A stretch of DNA of 64,000 bases from GWE2-42-39 sp963662895. GTDB taxonomy: Bacteria > Bacteroidota > Bacteroidia > Bacteroidales > Prolixibacteraceae. The stretch spans positions 3,410,001-3,474,000 of the forward strand of contig OY759982.1 in NCBI GenBank assembly GCA_963662895.1, written 5' to 3'. The notes under the pieces were generated by a model that saw only the letters and a list, made by a program, of their open reading frames with translations, ran no database searches and was not told where the DNA came from. This document shows, one piece after another, positions 53,095 to 62,866 of the stretch; position 1 is the stretch's first letter, and each line of letters begins with the position of its first letter. A program made the position numbers and the translations under genes.

Positions 53095-54807
53095 ATGAGA
53101 AAAATATTTAAAATGAATAAACAAATTATTGCATTAGCGATCTCATTGCTTGTATGTTCATCGGGGTGTGATACAAGCCTTGACGAAACACCTCTTGATT
53201 TCCTTTCTTCCAATAATGCTTATACAACCCTGGAAGGAATTGCACAGGGAATAAACGGGTTACATTATAAAGTCCGGAATGACTGGTTTTGGGGCGAATC
53301 GTTACAGGATGTAGGCAGTATTTGGCGCGGTTTGGGTACCGATATTGCTTTTCATGGTGAAGACCCGGCCAGTACCCGCTTCTTATGCGATTATGTTACA
53401 TACCTGACTCCTTCTTCTGAATATGTGGAAGAATACTGGATTAATTGTTATGAACTTATTCAATATGCAAATGTCCTTATTGAGGGGATCAATCAGACCG
53501 ATGAATCTATATGGACAGATGAATCCGAAAAACAGGCTTATTTAGGCGAAGCAAAATTTTTCAGGGCCTATGGTTACCGTATTTTAGTTTCGTTTTTTGG
53601 GGATGTTCCCCTGGTTACAGAAGCAGTTAATTCGGCAATAACTGATTATGTAAGAAATTCAACATCCGAAGTTTATGCCCAAATGGAAGAAGATTTTACT
53701 TATGCAGCAACTTACCTTCCGGAACCAGGGGAAGAAGAAAAACCGGGACGGATAACACAGGGGGCTGCATGGCACCTGTTGTGCGAAGTATATCTTGCTG
53801 AAAAAAAATACCAGGAGGCAGTCAATGCTGCCACCCAGGTAATTGATGGATATAACTACAGCCTGATGACAGAACGTTTTGGAAGTACAACAGATGTATT
53901 TGGCTCAGGTGATGTGTTTTTAGACTTGTTTGCCTACGGGAACCAAAATTTGTCGGAAAATACCGAAGCCATATGGGTGGTTCAGTTTGAACCGGAGGTT
54001 ACCGGCGGCAAAAGTTTTCCGGGAGAAAGAGCCTGGGGGCCTGCCTATTTCAGAATGGGAAAAACCCCGGATGGATACCAGGCCATTTTGGGCGAATTAT
54101 ATAATGGTAGTTATACCGGGTACAGCGATTCATTAGGCCGTCCGGTTTCCTGGATTCATCCTACCGATTATGCGGCTTATGATATTTGGGCAAGCGACTG
54201 GGATAATGACATCCGGAATGCCAAACATAACATAAAAAGAAACTTCTATTTTGACAATCCGGAATCAGCTTACAATGGAATGAAAATCGATTTTAGCCTT
54301 TACCCGGAATCTGCAGGACGTGATCCGATAAAAGATACCTGCCAGTATATATATCCTTATTTTATGAAATTTGCCGACCCCTGCCACCACTTTACAGATG
54401 AAGCAAGATCAGGGGGCGGATATGTACATAAGGACATCTATTCAATGCGCCTTGCCGAAACTTATTTATTCCGGGCTGAAGCCTATCTTGGTTTAGACAA
54501 ACAGCAAGAGGCTGCCGACGATATTAATGCCATCAGGAACAGAGCTCATGCAACTCCTGTTGATGCCGGGGATGTTGATGTAAATTATTTACTAGATGAA
54601 CGGGGCAGGGAATTATATGGTGAAGTATGCCGCCATATTACATTACACCGGTTTGGTAATCTTGTCGAAAGGGTTCGTGAATATAATAACAATCCTAAAA
54701 ATCCGGGATTAAATATTCAGGATTATAATAATTTATGGCCCATACCTCAAAACCAGATCGATTTAAATGTTGATGCGGTACTGGAACAAAACCCGGGGTA
54801 TAATTAA
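53095..54807 (+). CDS. susD: SusD/RagB-type glycan-binding lipoprotein (PUL2)
   Basis: Partner of the upstream SusC. The signal is MNKQIIALAISLLVCSSGC with the lipobox Cys; an ATG at 53113 is an alternative start giving a more standard signal. SusD helices are seen at AKFFRAYGYRILVSFFGDVP (~160-180) and in the C-terminal part (AETYLFRAEAYLGLDKQQEA, INAIRNRAHA, DERGRELYGE). 570 residues. It ends the sigma-FecR-SusCD block; hydrolases follow on the other strand. Confidence 0.94.
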   Translation: MRKIFKMNKQIIALAISLLVCSSGCDTSLDETPLDFLSSNNAYTTLEGIAQGINGLHYKVRNDWFWGESLQDVGSIWRGLGTDIAFHGEDPASTRFLCDYVTYLTPSSEYVEEYWINCYELIQYANVLIEGINQTDESIWTDESEKQAYLGEAKFFRAYGYRILVSFFGDVPLVTEAVNSAITDYVRNSTSEVYAQMEEDFTYAATYLPEPGEEEKPGRITQGAAWHLLCEVYLAEKKYQEAVNAATQVIDGYNYSLMTERFGSTTDVFGSGDVFLDLFAYGNQNLSENTEAIWVVQFEPEVTGGKSFPGERAWGPAYFRMGKTPDGYQAILGELYNGSYTGYSDSLGRPVSWIHPTDYAAYDIWASDWDNDIRNAKHNIKRNFYFDNPESAYNGMKIDFSLYPESAGRDPIKDTCQYIYPYFMKFADPCHHFTDEARSGGGYVHKDIYSMRLAETYLFRAEAYLGLDKQQEAADDINAIRNRAHATPVDAGDVDVNYLLDERGRELYGEVCRHITLHRFGNLVERVREYNNNPKNPGLNIQDYNNLWPIPQNQIDLNVDAVLEQNPGYN

Positions 54808-54814
54808 TCCTTGA

Positions 54815-54959
54815 AAGAGGCTGCTCAAAAAGTAAAATCATTAGAGACTCCTACTCTGTGTAACTCTGAAAAAACTCTGTTAGTTCTGTAGTTCAATCAT
54901 TTATATTTTACCACAGAAAAAAGACACAGAGGGACCACAGAGTTTTTGAACAGCCTCTT
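54815..54959. repeat. 145-bp long inverted repeat (MITE-like) after SusD
   Basis: AAGAGGCTGCTCAAAAA (54815-54831) and TTTTTGAACAGCCTCTT (54943-54959) match in 16 of 17 positions as inverted repeats. The interior also holds self-complementary CTCTGTG/CACAGAG motifs, so the whole RNA could fold. TTCTTTTTT follows on the plus strand, so it may also end the SusCD transcript. Confidence 0.7.
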
Positions 54960-55064
54960 CTTTTTTATACTTCAAGCATAATCTTACAACAACACTTCGT
55001 GAATTCGTGTTTAATAATTGTCCTTTTGCACAGCCTCAGTTAATATTTTTCAGACTGCCTGCTT

Positions 55065-58000
55065 TTATTCCTTCCGGCTCAATAAATCAAATGGTTCATA
55101 CAATCCGTAATCCATCAGGAACATCCCATTAATACCCGGTTGCCGGCCGGGTGCATAATTCCAGTCGTGCGGCCCGTGAATCCATTTGTTATTCGGTCGA
55201 TAGAAATAGCCAAAAGTATTTTTCAGGCTACCGGTAACATTTACCTCAATTGTATTTTCACCCTGTTTTATATATTTTGTAATGTCGAGTTTATAAGGAG
55301 GAAATGCTATTAGACCTGCTTTTTCCCCATTCACCAGTACTTCACAGATAGTACCTTTCCAGTTATTCAGTGATACAGAAAAACAGGACCGGTTATTTTC
55401 AATATTGAATTTTCGGGTATATGCAACTTTTTGTGAATAGAACGGCATTCCTGCATTGATCCAACTTCCAGTCTTAATTACTTTCGGGCTATCAATTTCA
55501 AAGCCGGAACCGGGAGGAACTAATGAAAAGTTGCCAAGGATATAAACCGGCATTATCTCTGCAAAAACCGACATCCGGTCAGCAGTTAAAGTAATCTGGT
55601 TCCCGCCGGGATGTAAATAATTGCCAATCTTAAATACCGGAAAATCTTTATCGATCCAGTACTGATCCTTTAAGGGGGTGACCATGTTCCCATTGATTTT
55701 GATAGTCCAGAGCCCGGGTCTTTCGATCACGGCTTTCAGCTTTTTCAGTTCATCAGGGTTCATTTTATCTGCAAGCCGGACATGATAAGTTACCTCGAAA
55801 CCTGAGCCATCCTTAAAAAGCGTATCCAGTTCCAGGTAATTCTTTTTATACTGTATCTTGTGCTGCCACGGATTTCCGAATTCAACGCCGTTTTCTTTAA
55901 AGAGACTGATCAGGGCATTCATGAAATGGACATTTTTCATCTCTGATTTGCTTGTTTTCAAATCCAGGTAATCAATTGTCAGGATATTATCCGATAACCT
56001 TTTAATTTCCATTTCATCCAATGGTTTTACTTTTACAGGCTCTCCTCCTGTAACTTTTAATTCAGGAAATTTTTCATTTTTTTCTGAAATAAAATAGAGC
56101 GCACTGCCAACAGGTTGTAAATTTATTTCGAACCAGACTTCATTCCCATTGGTCTCAACCGGGATCAGGTTTTGTTCACCGGTAAAAAGATCAATTTTCA
56201 CTACCGATTTTCCATGCCCTTGTATTTTTGCCGATGCCTTTTTTGTTTCGTCCGAGTTTACAATAAGAAGTAACTGCCCGTCGTCGAGAATACGCCGTTG
56301 ATGATATAGTTGTTTGTTTATGGAGATGTTGGAAATAGAAAAATCATCCTGTTTCAGTAAATCTGTCGCTATCTTATCTTCCAAGGAATTTGCCAGTATC
56401 CATTGGGCTGGGTATTTCGCCTGTAACCCGGCAACTTCGTTACTTGCTTCCCCGTCTAACCGTTCAATTTTATTTCTGAATGATAAAACTTTTCCTCCCT
56501 GTGCCAGGAATTCTTTCAGCAGATCATAGGTTTTTTGATCGATGTTTTCCATTTCCTCCGGGATAACTACCAGATGGTACGAACATTTTCCAACCTGCAA
56601 TTTACCGTTAACCACAGAGCCAAGATCCCGTAATACTTTTTCGGAACCCAAATCGTATTCAAAATGTTCCTGCTCCATCCGGTACACGAAATTTTTAAAT
56701 TTATCTTTGATAACATCAATCTCCGGATTCCTGTTTTTTCTTGAAAAATACATCCATGCCGAAGTATTCGGCTGAAGCAGCAAGGTATGGTTAATCTGTT
56801 TTCCTGCCGACATTGCCATGCAAATACGGCCCATATAGTCACCCATTAGCTTGTAGTTGTCCCACCATGGTTCGTGATATGAGAATGAGGGAGGATAGTC
56901 AAACTTGCGAACGCCGTTCATCGAGTAATACGACAAGTGTTGATTTACAAAATTGACTCCCAGCACCACTTCCCAGTCGACCAGCCGCTTAAAGTTTTTG
57001 AAATCCATCTCGTAGCCACCGCCGCCATAGGTCTCGCTCAGCGTTCGTTGTCTTCCGGCCTGGTTCGCAGCACTCCGCAATTCACGGACAGCCCGGTCGT
57101 TTCCAAACTGGCCTCCCAGTCCGGCTGTATCCAGGCGGTTCCCAAGCATATCAACACCCGGCTGCTGGTGCCGGATGTAAAAAGCCGGTTCATCAATAAC
57201 CTCGGTAGGATTGGGCCAGCCGTGTTCCCAGTAATGGCCGGTCCATTTCAGCCCTTTTTCTTCGCAGTATTTACTCCAGGGTTCGGCCCAGCGGTCAACA
57301 AAAAGTTCAAGTAATATTTCGTAGTAGTCATGCCTGACTTTTTTCCAGTCCCCGGATTCATCAATCAGCGAAAGCAGGTTTGGCCTCAGGTCGTAACCCC
57401 ATCGCTGTTGGAAAACATCCCACAGGTCAGGTGTCCAGCGTACCAGTAAGCCCGGCCCGCCGGTTGCCCTTATGTTAGGCTCATCAGTAAAGATCCCCGG
57501 CATGGTTTTCCCGAAATCAGTCCGGCTTTTCTTTTCGTATCCCCTGGTCATGGTAATCTCCATGAATTTTTCAGTTACTCCTTTATATAAAAGATCGACA
57601 TACGAAAAGCCCCCGTACCATAATGATTTTGGGGGATAGGTTTTACTGAACAGGTAATAAGTACCTTTTTGTCCCATTTCTTTTTCAGCCGAAGCGGTAA
57701 TGTCGACCAGTCCCTGTTCTGTCTTTTTCAATATTACTTCTATGGTGTCAGAAAGCCGTACATCCAGCTTATCAAGTATATCCAGTTTAAGGCCTGCTCC
57801 ATGTTTATAAGAATCAGGCATTTCTGCCGGCACATGGCCTCCTGCAAAACCTGAAGGATACGAATTTTCATCGTAAATCCAGACTTTCATGCCCAGTTCT
57901 TTCCCTTTCTGGATAGTATAATCAAAAAGATGAAACCATTCTTCCGACAGATACTCCGTGATCAAACCGGGACGGGGGTGCACGAAAACTCCACCAATCC

Positions 58001-58238
58001 CTGCTTTTTTAAATTCTTTCATCTGAAAATCGATCCCTTCCTCCGAGATTTGCTCATTCCAGTCCCAAAGCGGGGCACTGCGGTAATCCGACGGAGGATC
58101 GGCAAACAGTTTACTTAAAACAGCGAATGATTGAATTTCGTCCGGTGTTTGTTCTTTATTACATCCAGACTTACATCCTGGCAGAAACCCCATCAGAAAT
58201 ATCAGGGAGATGAATAACGAAAGCTGAATCTTTTTCAT
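55065..58238 (-). CDS. large glycosyl hydrolase related to GH106, lipoprotein
   Basis: A 1057-residue exported hydrolase resembling GH106 alpha-L-rhamnosidases but more distant than the next gene. MKKIQLSLFISLIFLMGFLP leads to the lipobox (GCKSGC). The catalytic barrel starts with YRSAPLWDWNEQI (~53), KKAGIGGVFVHPRPGL (~79-94) and GMKVWIYDENSYPSGFAGGH (~115-135). The middle has LSETYGGGGYEMDFKNFKRL and the C-terminus a galactose-binding-like jelly roll (NNWKGTICEVLVNGEKAGLI). I cannot name the catalytic acids with certainty. It follows the GH106 gene by 50 bp in one operon. Confidence 0.75.
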   Translation of the reverse strand: MKKIQLSLFISLIFLMGFLPGCKSGCNKEQTPDEIQSFAVLSKLFADPPSDYRSAPLWDWNEQISEEGIDFQMKEFKKAGIGGVFVHPRPGLITEYLSEEWFHLFDYTIQKGKELGMKVWIYDENSYPSGFAGGHVPAEMPDSYKHGAGLKLDILDKLDVRLSDTIEVILKKTEQGLVDITASAEKEMGQKGTYYLFSKTYPPKSLWYGGFSYVDLLYKGVTEKFMEITMTRGYEKKSRTDFGKTMPGIFTDEPNIRATGGPGLLVRWTPDLWDVFQQRWGYDLRPNLLSLIDESGDWKKVRHDYYEILLELFVDRWAEPWSKYCEEKGLKWTGHYWEHGWPNPTEVIDEPAFYIRHQQPGVDMLGNRLDTAGLGGQFGNDRAVRELRSAANQAGRQRTLSETYGGGGYEMDFKNFKRLVDWEVVLGVNFVNQHLSYYSMNGVRKFDYPPSFSYHEPWWDNYKLMGDYMGRICMAMSAGKQINHTLLLQPNTSAWMYFSRKNRNPEIDVIKDKFKNFVYRMEQEHFEYDLGSEKVLRDLGSVVNGKLQVGKCSYHLVVIPEEMENIDQKTYDLLKEFLAQGGKVLSFRNKIERLDGEASNEVAGLQAKYPAQWILANSLEDKIATDLLKQDDFSISNISINKQLYHQRRILDDGQLLLIVNSDETKKASAKIQGHGKSVVKIDLFTGEQNLIPVETNGNEVWFEINLQPVGSALYFISEKNEKFPELKVTGGEPVKVKPLDEMEIKRLSDNILTIDYLDLKTSKSEMKNVHFMNALISLFKENGVEFGNPWQHKIQYKKNYLELDTLFKDGSGFEVTYHVRLADKMNPDELKKLKAVIERPGLWTIKINGNMVTPLKDQYWIDKDFPVFKIGNYLHPGGNQITLTADRMSVFAEIMPVYILGNFSLVPPGSGFEIDSPKVIKTGSWINAGMPFYSQKVAYTRKFNIENNRSCFSVSLNNWKGTICEVLVNGEKAGLIAFPPYKLDITKYIKQGENTIEVNVTGSLKNTFGYFYRPNNKWIHGPHDWNYAPGRQPGINGMFLMDYGLYEPFDLLSRKE

Positions 58239-58288
58239 GATTTGGTATTATTGGTTGTTTTAGTTTTTTTAATTGTAAATATATACGT

Positions 58289-61200
58289 TTAACGACCTGT
58301 TATTCTCACCGGACCAAGTAATCCCGATCTTAACAGGGGCATATCCTTTTTGTAATACCTGTTGTTTGTAAAAGTGAATCTTCCACTGGTTCGTTGTTTT
58401 CCTTTCAGCAACCATTCGGGCCATTTATTGTCTTTTACTCCGTCATCAGGCAGATTTTCATCGCCGATAAGCCGGTTTGCCCATAAATTGGCCACTTCCA
58501 CTTCCAGCTTATTCCCTTTGGGCTTAACGATACCCGAAATTTTCACCTGCCAGGGCGTTGTCCATAATATTCCCATATCTTTCCCGTTGAGTTGTACCCT
58601 TGCCATATTTTGCACCTCTCCCAGATCGATATACAATTCTTTGCTGTTTCCTGAACAAACCGGTTCGGGCAAATCAAACGTTTTTGTGTAGGTTGCAATT
58701 CCCGAGTAGTACCTGATACCTTCTTCCTGATTTGTCGACCAATCGGTAAGACTGTCGAATGTAACCGTTCCGGGGCCTCCGTGTTTGGGATCAAACGAAA
58801 CTTCCCAGCTACCTTTTATTTCGGCCAGTTCTTTTATTTCCGGGAAGTTTGACTTTTCGGATTTTCCGGTTTCAGAAGCCGGCCCCTGATGGCTGAATAC
58901 AATAAAAAAGCTTTGGAATTTATTGAATTCTACAGAAACAAATGTTTGTCCGTTGACGTTTTTGTATTCAGGAAGGACATGTATTTCGCCTGTCACCGGA
59001 TCCCACAATTCAGGAGTTCCGTTAGTCCGAAAAGTACAGCTTGTTTCAACCACCGAATCCGTCCGGTTGGAAATGAAATAAATATCTTCATTTTTTGTGT
59101 CCCTGTGAATGTATCTTACGGTTCCTGAGGCGGAGGTAAAATCTTCTTTTATCCCTTTTTTATCCAGCAGGCCGGCAATAATTTTATAATTGGGATAGAG
59201 TTCACTGCCATCTGTCTTCGAGTAGTTCCCTCCCCAGTAGACTTCACCTTCTCCGTATTGAATATTCGTTTCTGTAGCCGGAATTTCCAAAGATCCCCAG
59301 ATTTTTTTTGCCAGCTTTTTTACTTCGGCATCACAAGAGGGATAATTGGTTAATCCGGGTGATTTTAACGGAGGCGAACCGATAATCATTGCCCCCTTTT
59401 TTATCAGTAATTCAATTTTTTGCAAAAGTCCGGGAGTCATTGTTTTAAAATCCGGCAAAACCAGCACCCTGTAAGAAGTCCCTTTCGGGAACACAATCCG
59501 GTGATCTTTTACATCTGCTTTTTCCATCAATGCTTTGGGAGAACAACCATCGAAATTATAGCCCCGTTTATCAGGAAGGATATCATCTCCTTCGAGAGCA
59601 GAGTGTGGAGCCCGAAACACAAGCGGTGCCCCTTCAGGATTTAAAAACAGTATGTCGGCTACTGATGTCCCCTTGCGTAACACATACTGGCACCGTGTAA
59701 TGTAACGATGATAAGCCAGCACCATGGGCCACCATGTCTGGCCACGGTCCCAGTGTACACCGTAGGGGCCCATCGTCATTCCCGGGAGGTATTTTGCATT
59801 GAACGCTTTATGTGCGAAGGTATGATACACAAACTTGTTGATTCCCATGCAAAAGGCCCAGTCTCCCTGGTTTTTCATATTTCCCGGATACATCTTCCAT
59901 GCTTCGGGACTATCGGCTGTAAATGCTTCTGCGGCCACCACCGGACGACCGTAAACATGGGCAATGGAAGTAGCTTCGATACAACTGAAAGAGGAGTTAA
60001 ACCCAAAACCTTTGCTCCAGAATTCACACATGGGAACATCTGCCACGGCACCTAAATCCAAATCGGCAGCAGGGTTCATATCGTATGGTTCGATGGAAAG
60101 CGTTACCCCATATCTCCGTCCAAGCTTCTTAAAATGACCGGCATGATTTTCAAGAACCAATTCCATTGAGGTTTGCCTGACATCCCAAAGAAAACGTTCG
60201 CTTTGTTCAACACTTCCGACTATCTTTCCCAGATAGGCCGGCAAATACAGAAGCGGATCATACCCACGTCTTTTAATGAATTCCTCCCTGAAATGACCGG
60301 ACCAGTTCTGAGCTCCCATTTCCCAGCTATCGATGTGGATCATCGTCCATCCGCCTGAAGATTCTTTTTTGTGCGGATCGATTTTTTTCAGGAGTTTTCC
60401 CATGTAAGCATCAAAATGGGCATTAAAAGCAGCAGTATCAAACTTGTCACATTCAAAACCCAGTCCGGGTAACGGAGCCGGACGGGTAACCGCCCCATTG
60501 TTTCTTAATCCGAAACGTAATATTGTCCACCTACCTTCGGGAACCTGCCAGTGCAGTCTTCCGTCAGATTGCAGCTTACCGGTTAAATCAATGATTCTGT
60601 CTTTATCAATAGCTGCATCCGGAATTTCCGGGAATACATCAGGCGCCGGCAACCAGGGTTTTATATTTAGAACGGAAGTATATGGAGCCCTATAGTACAA
60701 TGCCTTTTCATCCTGATCGGCAATATGTTTTTCTGCTTTTGGCGTTGGGAAAGCAAGAACAAATTCATCCTGATAATAGGCTTTCCATTCTTTTTTCAAC
60801 GATTCGGTCAGAGCCCCCTCACCGAAATAGGGTCTCCGGGGATCGGGTTTTTGTAGTCGTCCGTTAAATTCCACCGAACCTTTAATGGTAATTTCCGAAG
60901 CGACCATGTGCCGCATCGATTGTTCCGGCCTTACCCACGGTCCTCCGCTGCCGGCCCATCCCGGGCCTGAGCCTAAAGTAAATTCGATTCCCAGTCGCTC
61001 GGCTTCCCTGACGGCATGCTTAAATAGCTCCTGCCACTGGTCACTCAAAAAATCAACAGACCCCCTCGGAACGCCGACGTTTACTTCCAGAAACAGAACA
61101 TTACCAATGCCTGCTTTTTTCATTGATTCAAGGTCGGCAGTTATTGCTTCGCGTGATAAATTGCCATCCATAAAATACCAGTAAACTCCGGGGCGGGCAG

Positions 61201-61315
61201 TGTCCGGCGGATTGATAAATCCTTCTTTTAACTGGTCTGTTTCAGAAACGTTGCAGGAAGCAGTCAGAAGGGAAACAGCAATTCCAATGATTACGAATAG
61301 TTTTTTTACATTCAT
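58289..61315 (-). CDS. GH106-type alpha-L-rhamnosidase-like hydrolase, lipoprotein
   Basis: A 1008-residue exported enzyme of the GH106 type, expected to remove terminal alpha-L-rhamnose. MNVKKLFVIIGIAVSLLTASC is the lipoprotein signal (Cys21). Typical motifs: PGVYWYFMDGNLSREAITAD (~42-61), MKKAGIGNVLFLEVNVGVPRG (first 20 shown: ~65-84), FTLGSGPGWAGSGGPWV (~111-127), IHIDSWEMGAQNW and VAAEAFTADSPEAWKMYPG. The C-terminal beta-sandwich ends with LWANRLIGDENLPDDG. Length is normal. It is 23 bp after the isomerase gene and is likely co-transcribed with it. Confidence 0.87.
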   Translation of the reverse strand: MNVKKLFVIIGIAVSLLTASCNVSETDQLKEGFINPPDTARPGVYWYFMDGNLSREAITADLESMKKAGIGNVLFLEVNVGVPRGSVDFLSDQWQELFKHAVREAERLGIEFTLGSGPGWAGSGGPWVRPEQSMRHMVASEITIKGSVEFNGRLQKPDPRRPYFGEGALTESLKKEWKAYYQDEFVLAFPTPKAEKHIADQDEKALYYRAPYTSVLNIKPWLPAPDVFPEIPDAAIDKDRIIDLTGKLQSDGRLHWQVPEGRWTILRFGLRNNGAVTRPAPLPGLGFECDKFDTAAFNAHFDAYMGKLLKKIDPHKKESSGGWTMIHIDSWEMGAQNWSGHFREEFIKRRGYDPLLYLPAYLGKIVGSVEQSERFLWDVRQTSMELVLENHAGHFKKLGRRYGVTLSIEPYDMNPAADLDLGAVADVPMCEFWSKGFGFNSSFSCIEATSIAHVYGRPVVAAEAFTADSPEAWKMYPGNMKNQGDWAFCMGINKFVYHTFAHKAFNAKYLPGMTMGPYGVHWDRGQTWWPMVLAYHRYITRCQYVLRKGTSVADILFLNPEGAPLVFRAPHSALEGDDILPDKRGYNFDGCSPKALMEKADVKDHRIVFPKGTSYRVLVLPDFKTMTPGLLQKIELLIKKGAMIIGSPPLKSPGLTNYPSCDAEVKKLAKKIWGSLEIPATETNIQYGEGEVYWGGNYSKTDGSELYPNYKIIAGLLDKKGIKEDFTSASGTVRYIHRDTKNEDIYFISNRTDSVVETSCTFRTNGTPELWDPVTGEIHVLPEYKNVNGQTFVSVEFNKFQSFFIVFSHQGPASETGKSEKSNFPEIKELAEIKGSWEVSFDPKHGGPGTVTFDSLTDWSTNQEEGIRYYSGIATYTKTFDLPEPVCSGNSKELYIDLGEVQNMARVQLNGKDMGILWTTPWQVKISGIVKPKGNKLEVEVANLWANRLIGDENLPDDGVKDNKWPEWLLKGKQRTSGRFTFTNNRYYKKDMPLLRSGLLGPVRITGR

Positions 61316-61338
61316 GGTTTGATTTTGGTAAAATTTAG

Positions 61339-62751
61339 TTAGCCAATTTTAACTACTTTCAGATTCAATAATTGTCCCAGTTTTTCAATTTTATGTGCTA
61401 TATGCCCCACCCCAATAGCGCAATGATGGGCCGGTCCCTGTTTTGACCATTGGTTTATAAATTCACGTGCGCCAACAGGAAAACGGTAACGGCTGTTTGT
61501 ATTTCCGATTTGCAATACAGGACCGGATACCGATTCTCCTTCAGCTACAAGGAAGAATAAACCGTTTTTCCCTTCAACCACCGACAAAACAGTTATATCC
61601 CCATGTTTTACAGACATCTGGATAGAAAGTCCTTTGCCCGGTTTCCCGTGATAAACCGGCAGAGGTACCAGTTGTACCGGTCCTTCAGCAATGGCAAAAT
61701 GTGCAGGTCCATCGTGACCAAGCATGACGACGTCGTCGTTAAAGTCCATTCCATAAAATTCAGAAAAAGAACCTCCGGCATCAAAGGCATCCATAATCTT
61801 CATGGCTTGTGCATTTTTAATTTCACATTCGCCTGCAACCGGAATATTTTTGCCGGTCAGTAAGGTGTTCCCGGCAATTACAGAAGTGACGATATTTTCA
61901 TATTCGTTTCCATCGATTCCTTCGTAGTAATAAGCCATTGATCCCAGCCTGTGCTTTTCCACCAGTTTGTCGAGTGCAACCGATGTCCGGGCAGCACGTA
62001 ATACTTCCTTCTTGTCGCAGGCTGGCGACACATCAAAAGTTTGGTTAAACTCAACCACTTTTTGCTGAATTTCTTTTTCGGTTGTTTCATCCCTGTATTT
62101 TTTCAGTTCACACATTTCGAGCAACTCGATATGGGTACCAAATACAGCCGATTGCCGGGTCAGATCAGAATACACATCGAGCATGCCTCCATAGTAATGT
62201 CCCAGTACCCCCAGACGGTTGGTTCGCATGATCCGGGCCACACGGGCTGCGCCGATCCATCCCATTATTTCATTCCATGCTTTTTCTTCATGCAGATAAC
62301 CGGTTATAAATTCGTAACGGATTCCTGCCCGGTTAAATACGTTGGCTATCTCAGGCACAGAACAAGCCTGGCAATGAGCCAGCCATTCCCCGGTCATTTT
62401 ACCCCTGTCGCCCAGCGAATTGAATGTTTCATAATCAATGGCCGGAACAGGTTGCAAATTCAGGATAACAACCGGAACTTTCACTTTTTGGGCAACCGGC
62501 AAAACAGTCGACGAAAGGGCATAGGTGGAAACATAAAGAAACACTATCTCAACATCATTTTTTTTCAACAGTTCAGATGCAGCCTGTGCTTTTTCAGGGG
62601 AGTCGACCATCCCGGCATCAATAACTGTTGCCCCGTAACGGTCCATTTTTTCAGCAATAAATTTCTGATAACCGGTTAACCGATCGAGCAAACCATCGAA
62701 CTGTTCCCAGTAGGTATCCAGGCCAATCCCTAAAAGTCCGATTTTATTCAT
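61339..62751 (-). CDS. L-arabinose / L-fucose isomerase family protein
   Basis: A 470-residue cytosolic aldose-ketose isomerase-like protein. The N-terminus NKIGLLGIGLDTYWEQF and domains with IVFLYVSTYALSSTVLPVAQ, NLQPVPAIDYETF and LGVLGHYYGGMLDVYSD match the arabinose isomerase group. Metal-ligand candidates are Glu in YYYEGIDGNEYENI, GECEIKNAQA and His in MLGHDGPAHFA and PAHHCAIGVGHI. Substrate is probably the sugar released by the GH106-type enzymes (L-rhamnose) or L-arabinose/L-fucose. It opens the operon divergent from the AraC regulator. Confidence 0.82.
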   Translation of the reverse strand: MNKIGLLGIGLDTYWEQFDGLLDRLTGYQKFIAEKMDRYGATVIDAGMVDSPEKAQAASELLKKNDVEIVFLYVSTYALSSTVLPVAQKVKVPVVILNLQPVPAIDYETFNSLGDRGKMTGEWLAHCQACSVPEIANVFNRAGIRYEFITGYLHEEKAWNEIMGWIGAARVARIMRTNRLGVLGHYYGGMLDVYSDLTRQSAVFGTHIELLEMCELKKYRDETTEKEIQQKVVEFNQTFDVSPACDKKEVLRAARTSVALDKLVEKHRLGSMAYYYEGIDGNEYENIVTSVIAGNTLLTGKNIPVAGECEIKNAQAMKIMDAFDAGGSFSEFYGMDFNDDVVMLGHDGPAHFAIAEGPVQLVPLPVYHGKPGKGLSIQMSVKHGDITVLSVVEGKNGLFFLVAEGESVSGPVLQIGNTNSRYRFPVGAREFINQWSKQGPAHHCAIGVGHIAHKIEKLGQLLNLKVVKIG

Positions 62752-62866
62752 TTTTATTATTTTTGATTTTTGTTGTTTTACTATTTTTGTGATACAGCCA
62801 AATTACTAATCATTTATATCTTTTACGATTTAATTATTGATCGAAATACTTTAAATTTTGACACCA

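Noticed and set aside
62041..62679. 212-codon plus-strand frame opposite the isomerase gene
   Set aside because: Antisense shadow of a well-supported gene; the encoded sequence has no domain features.
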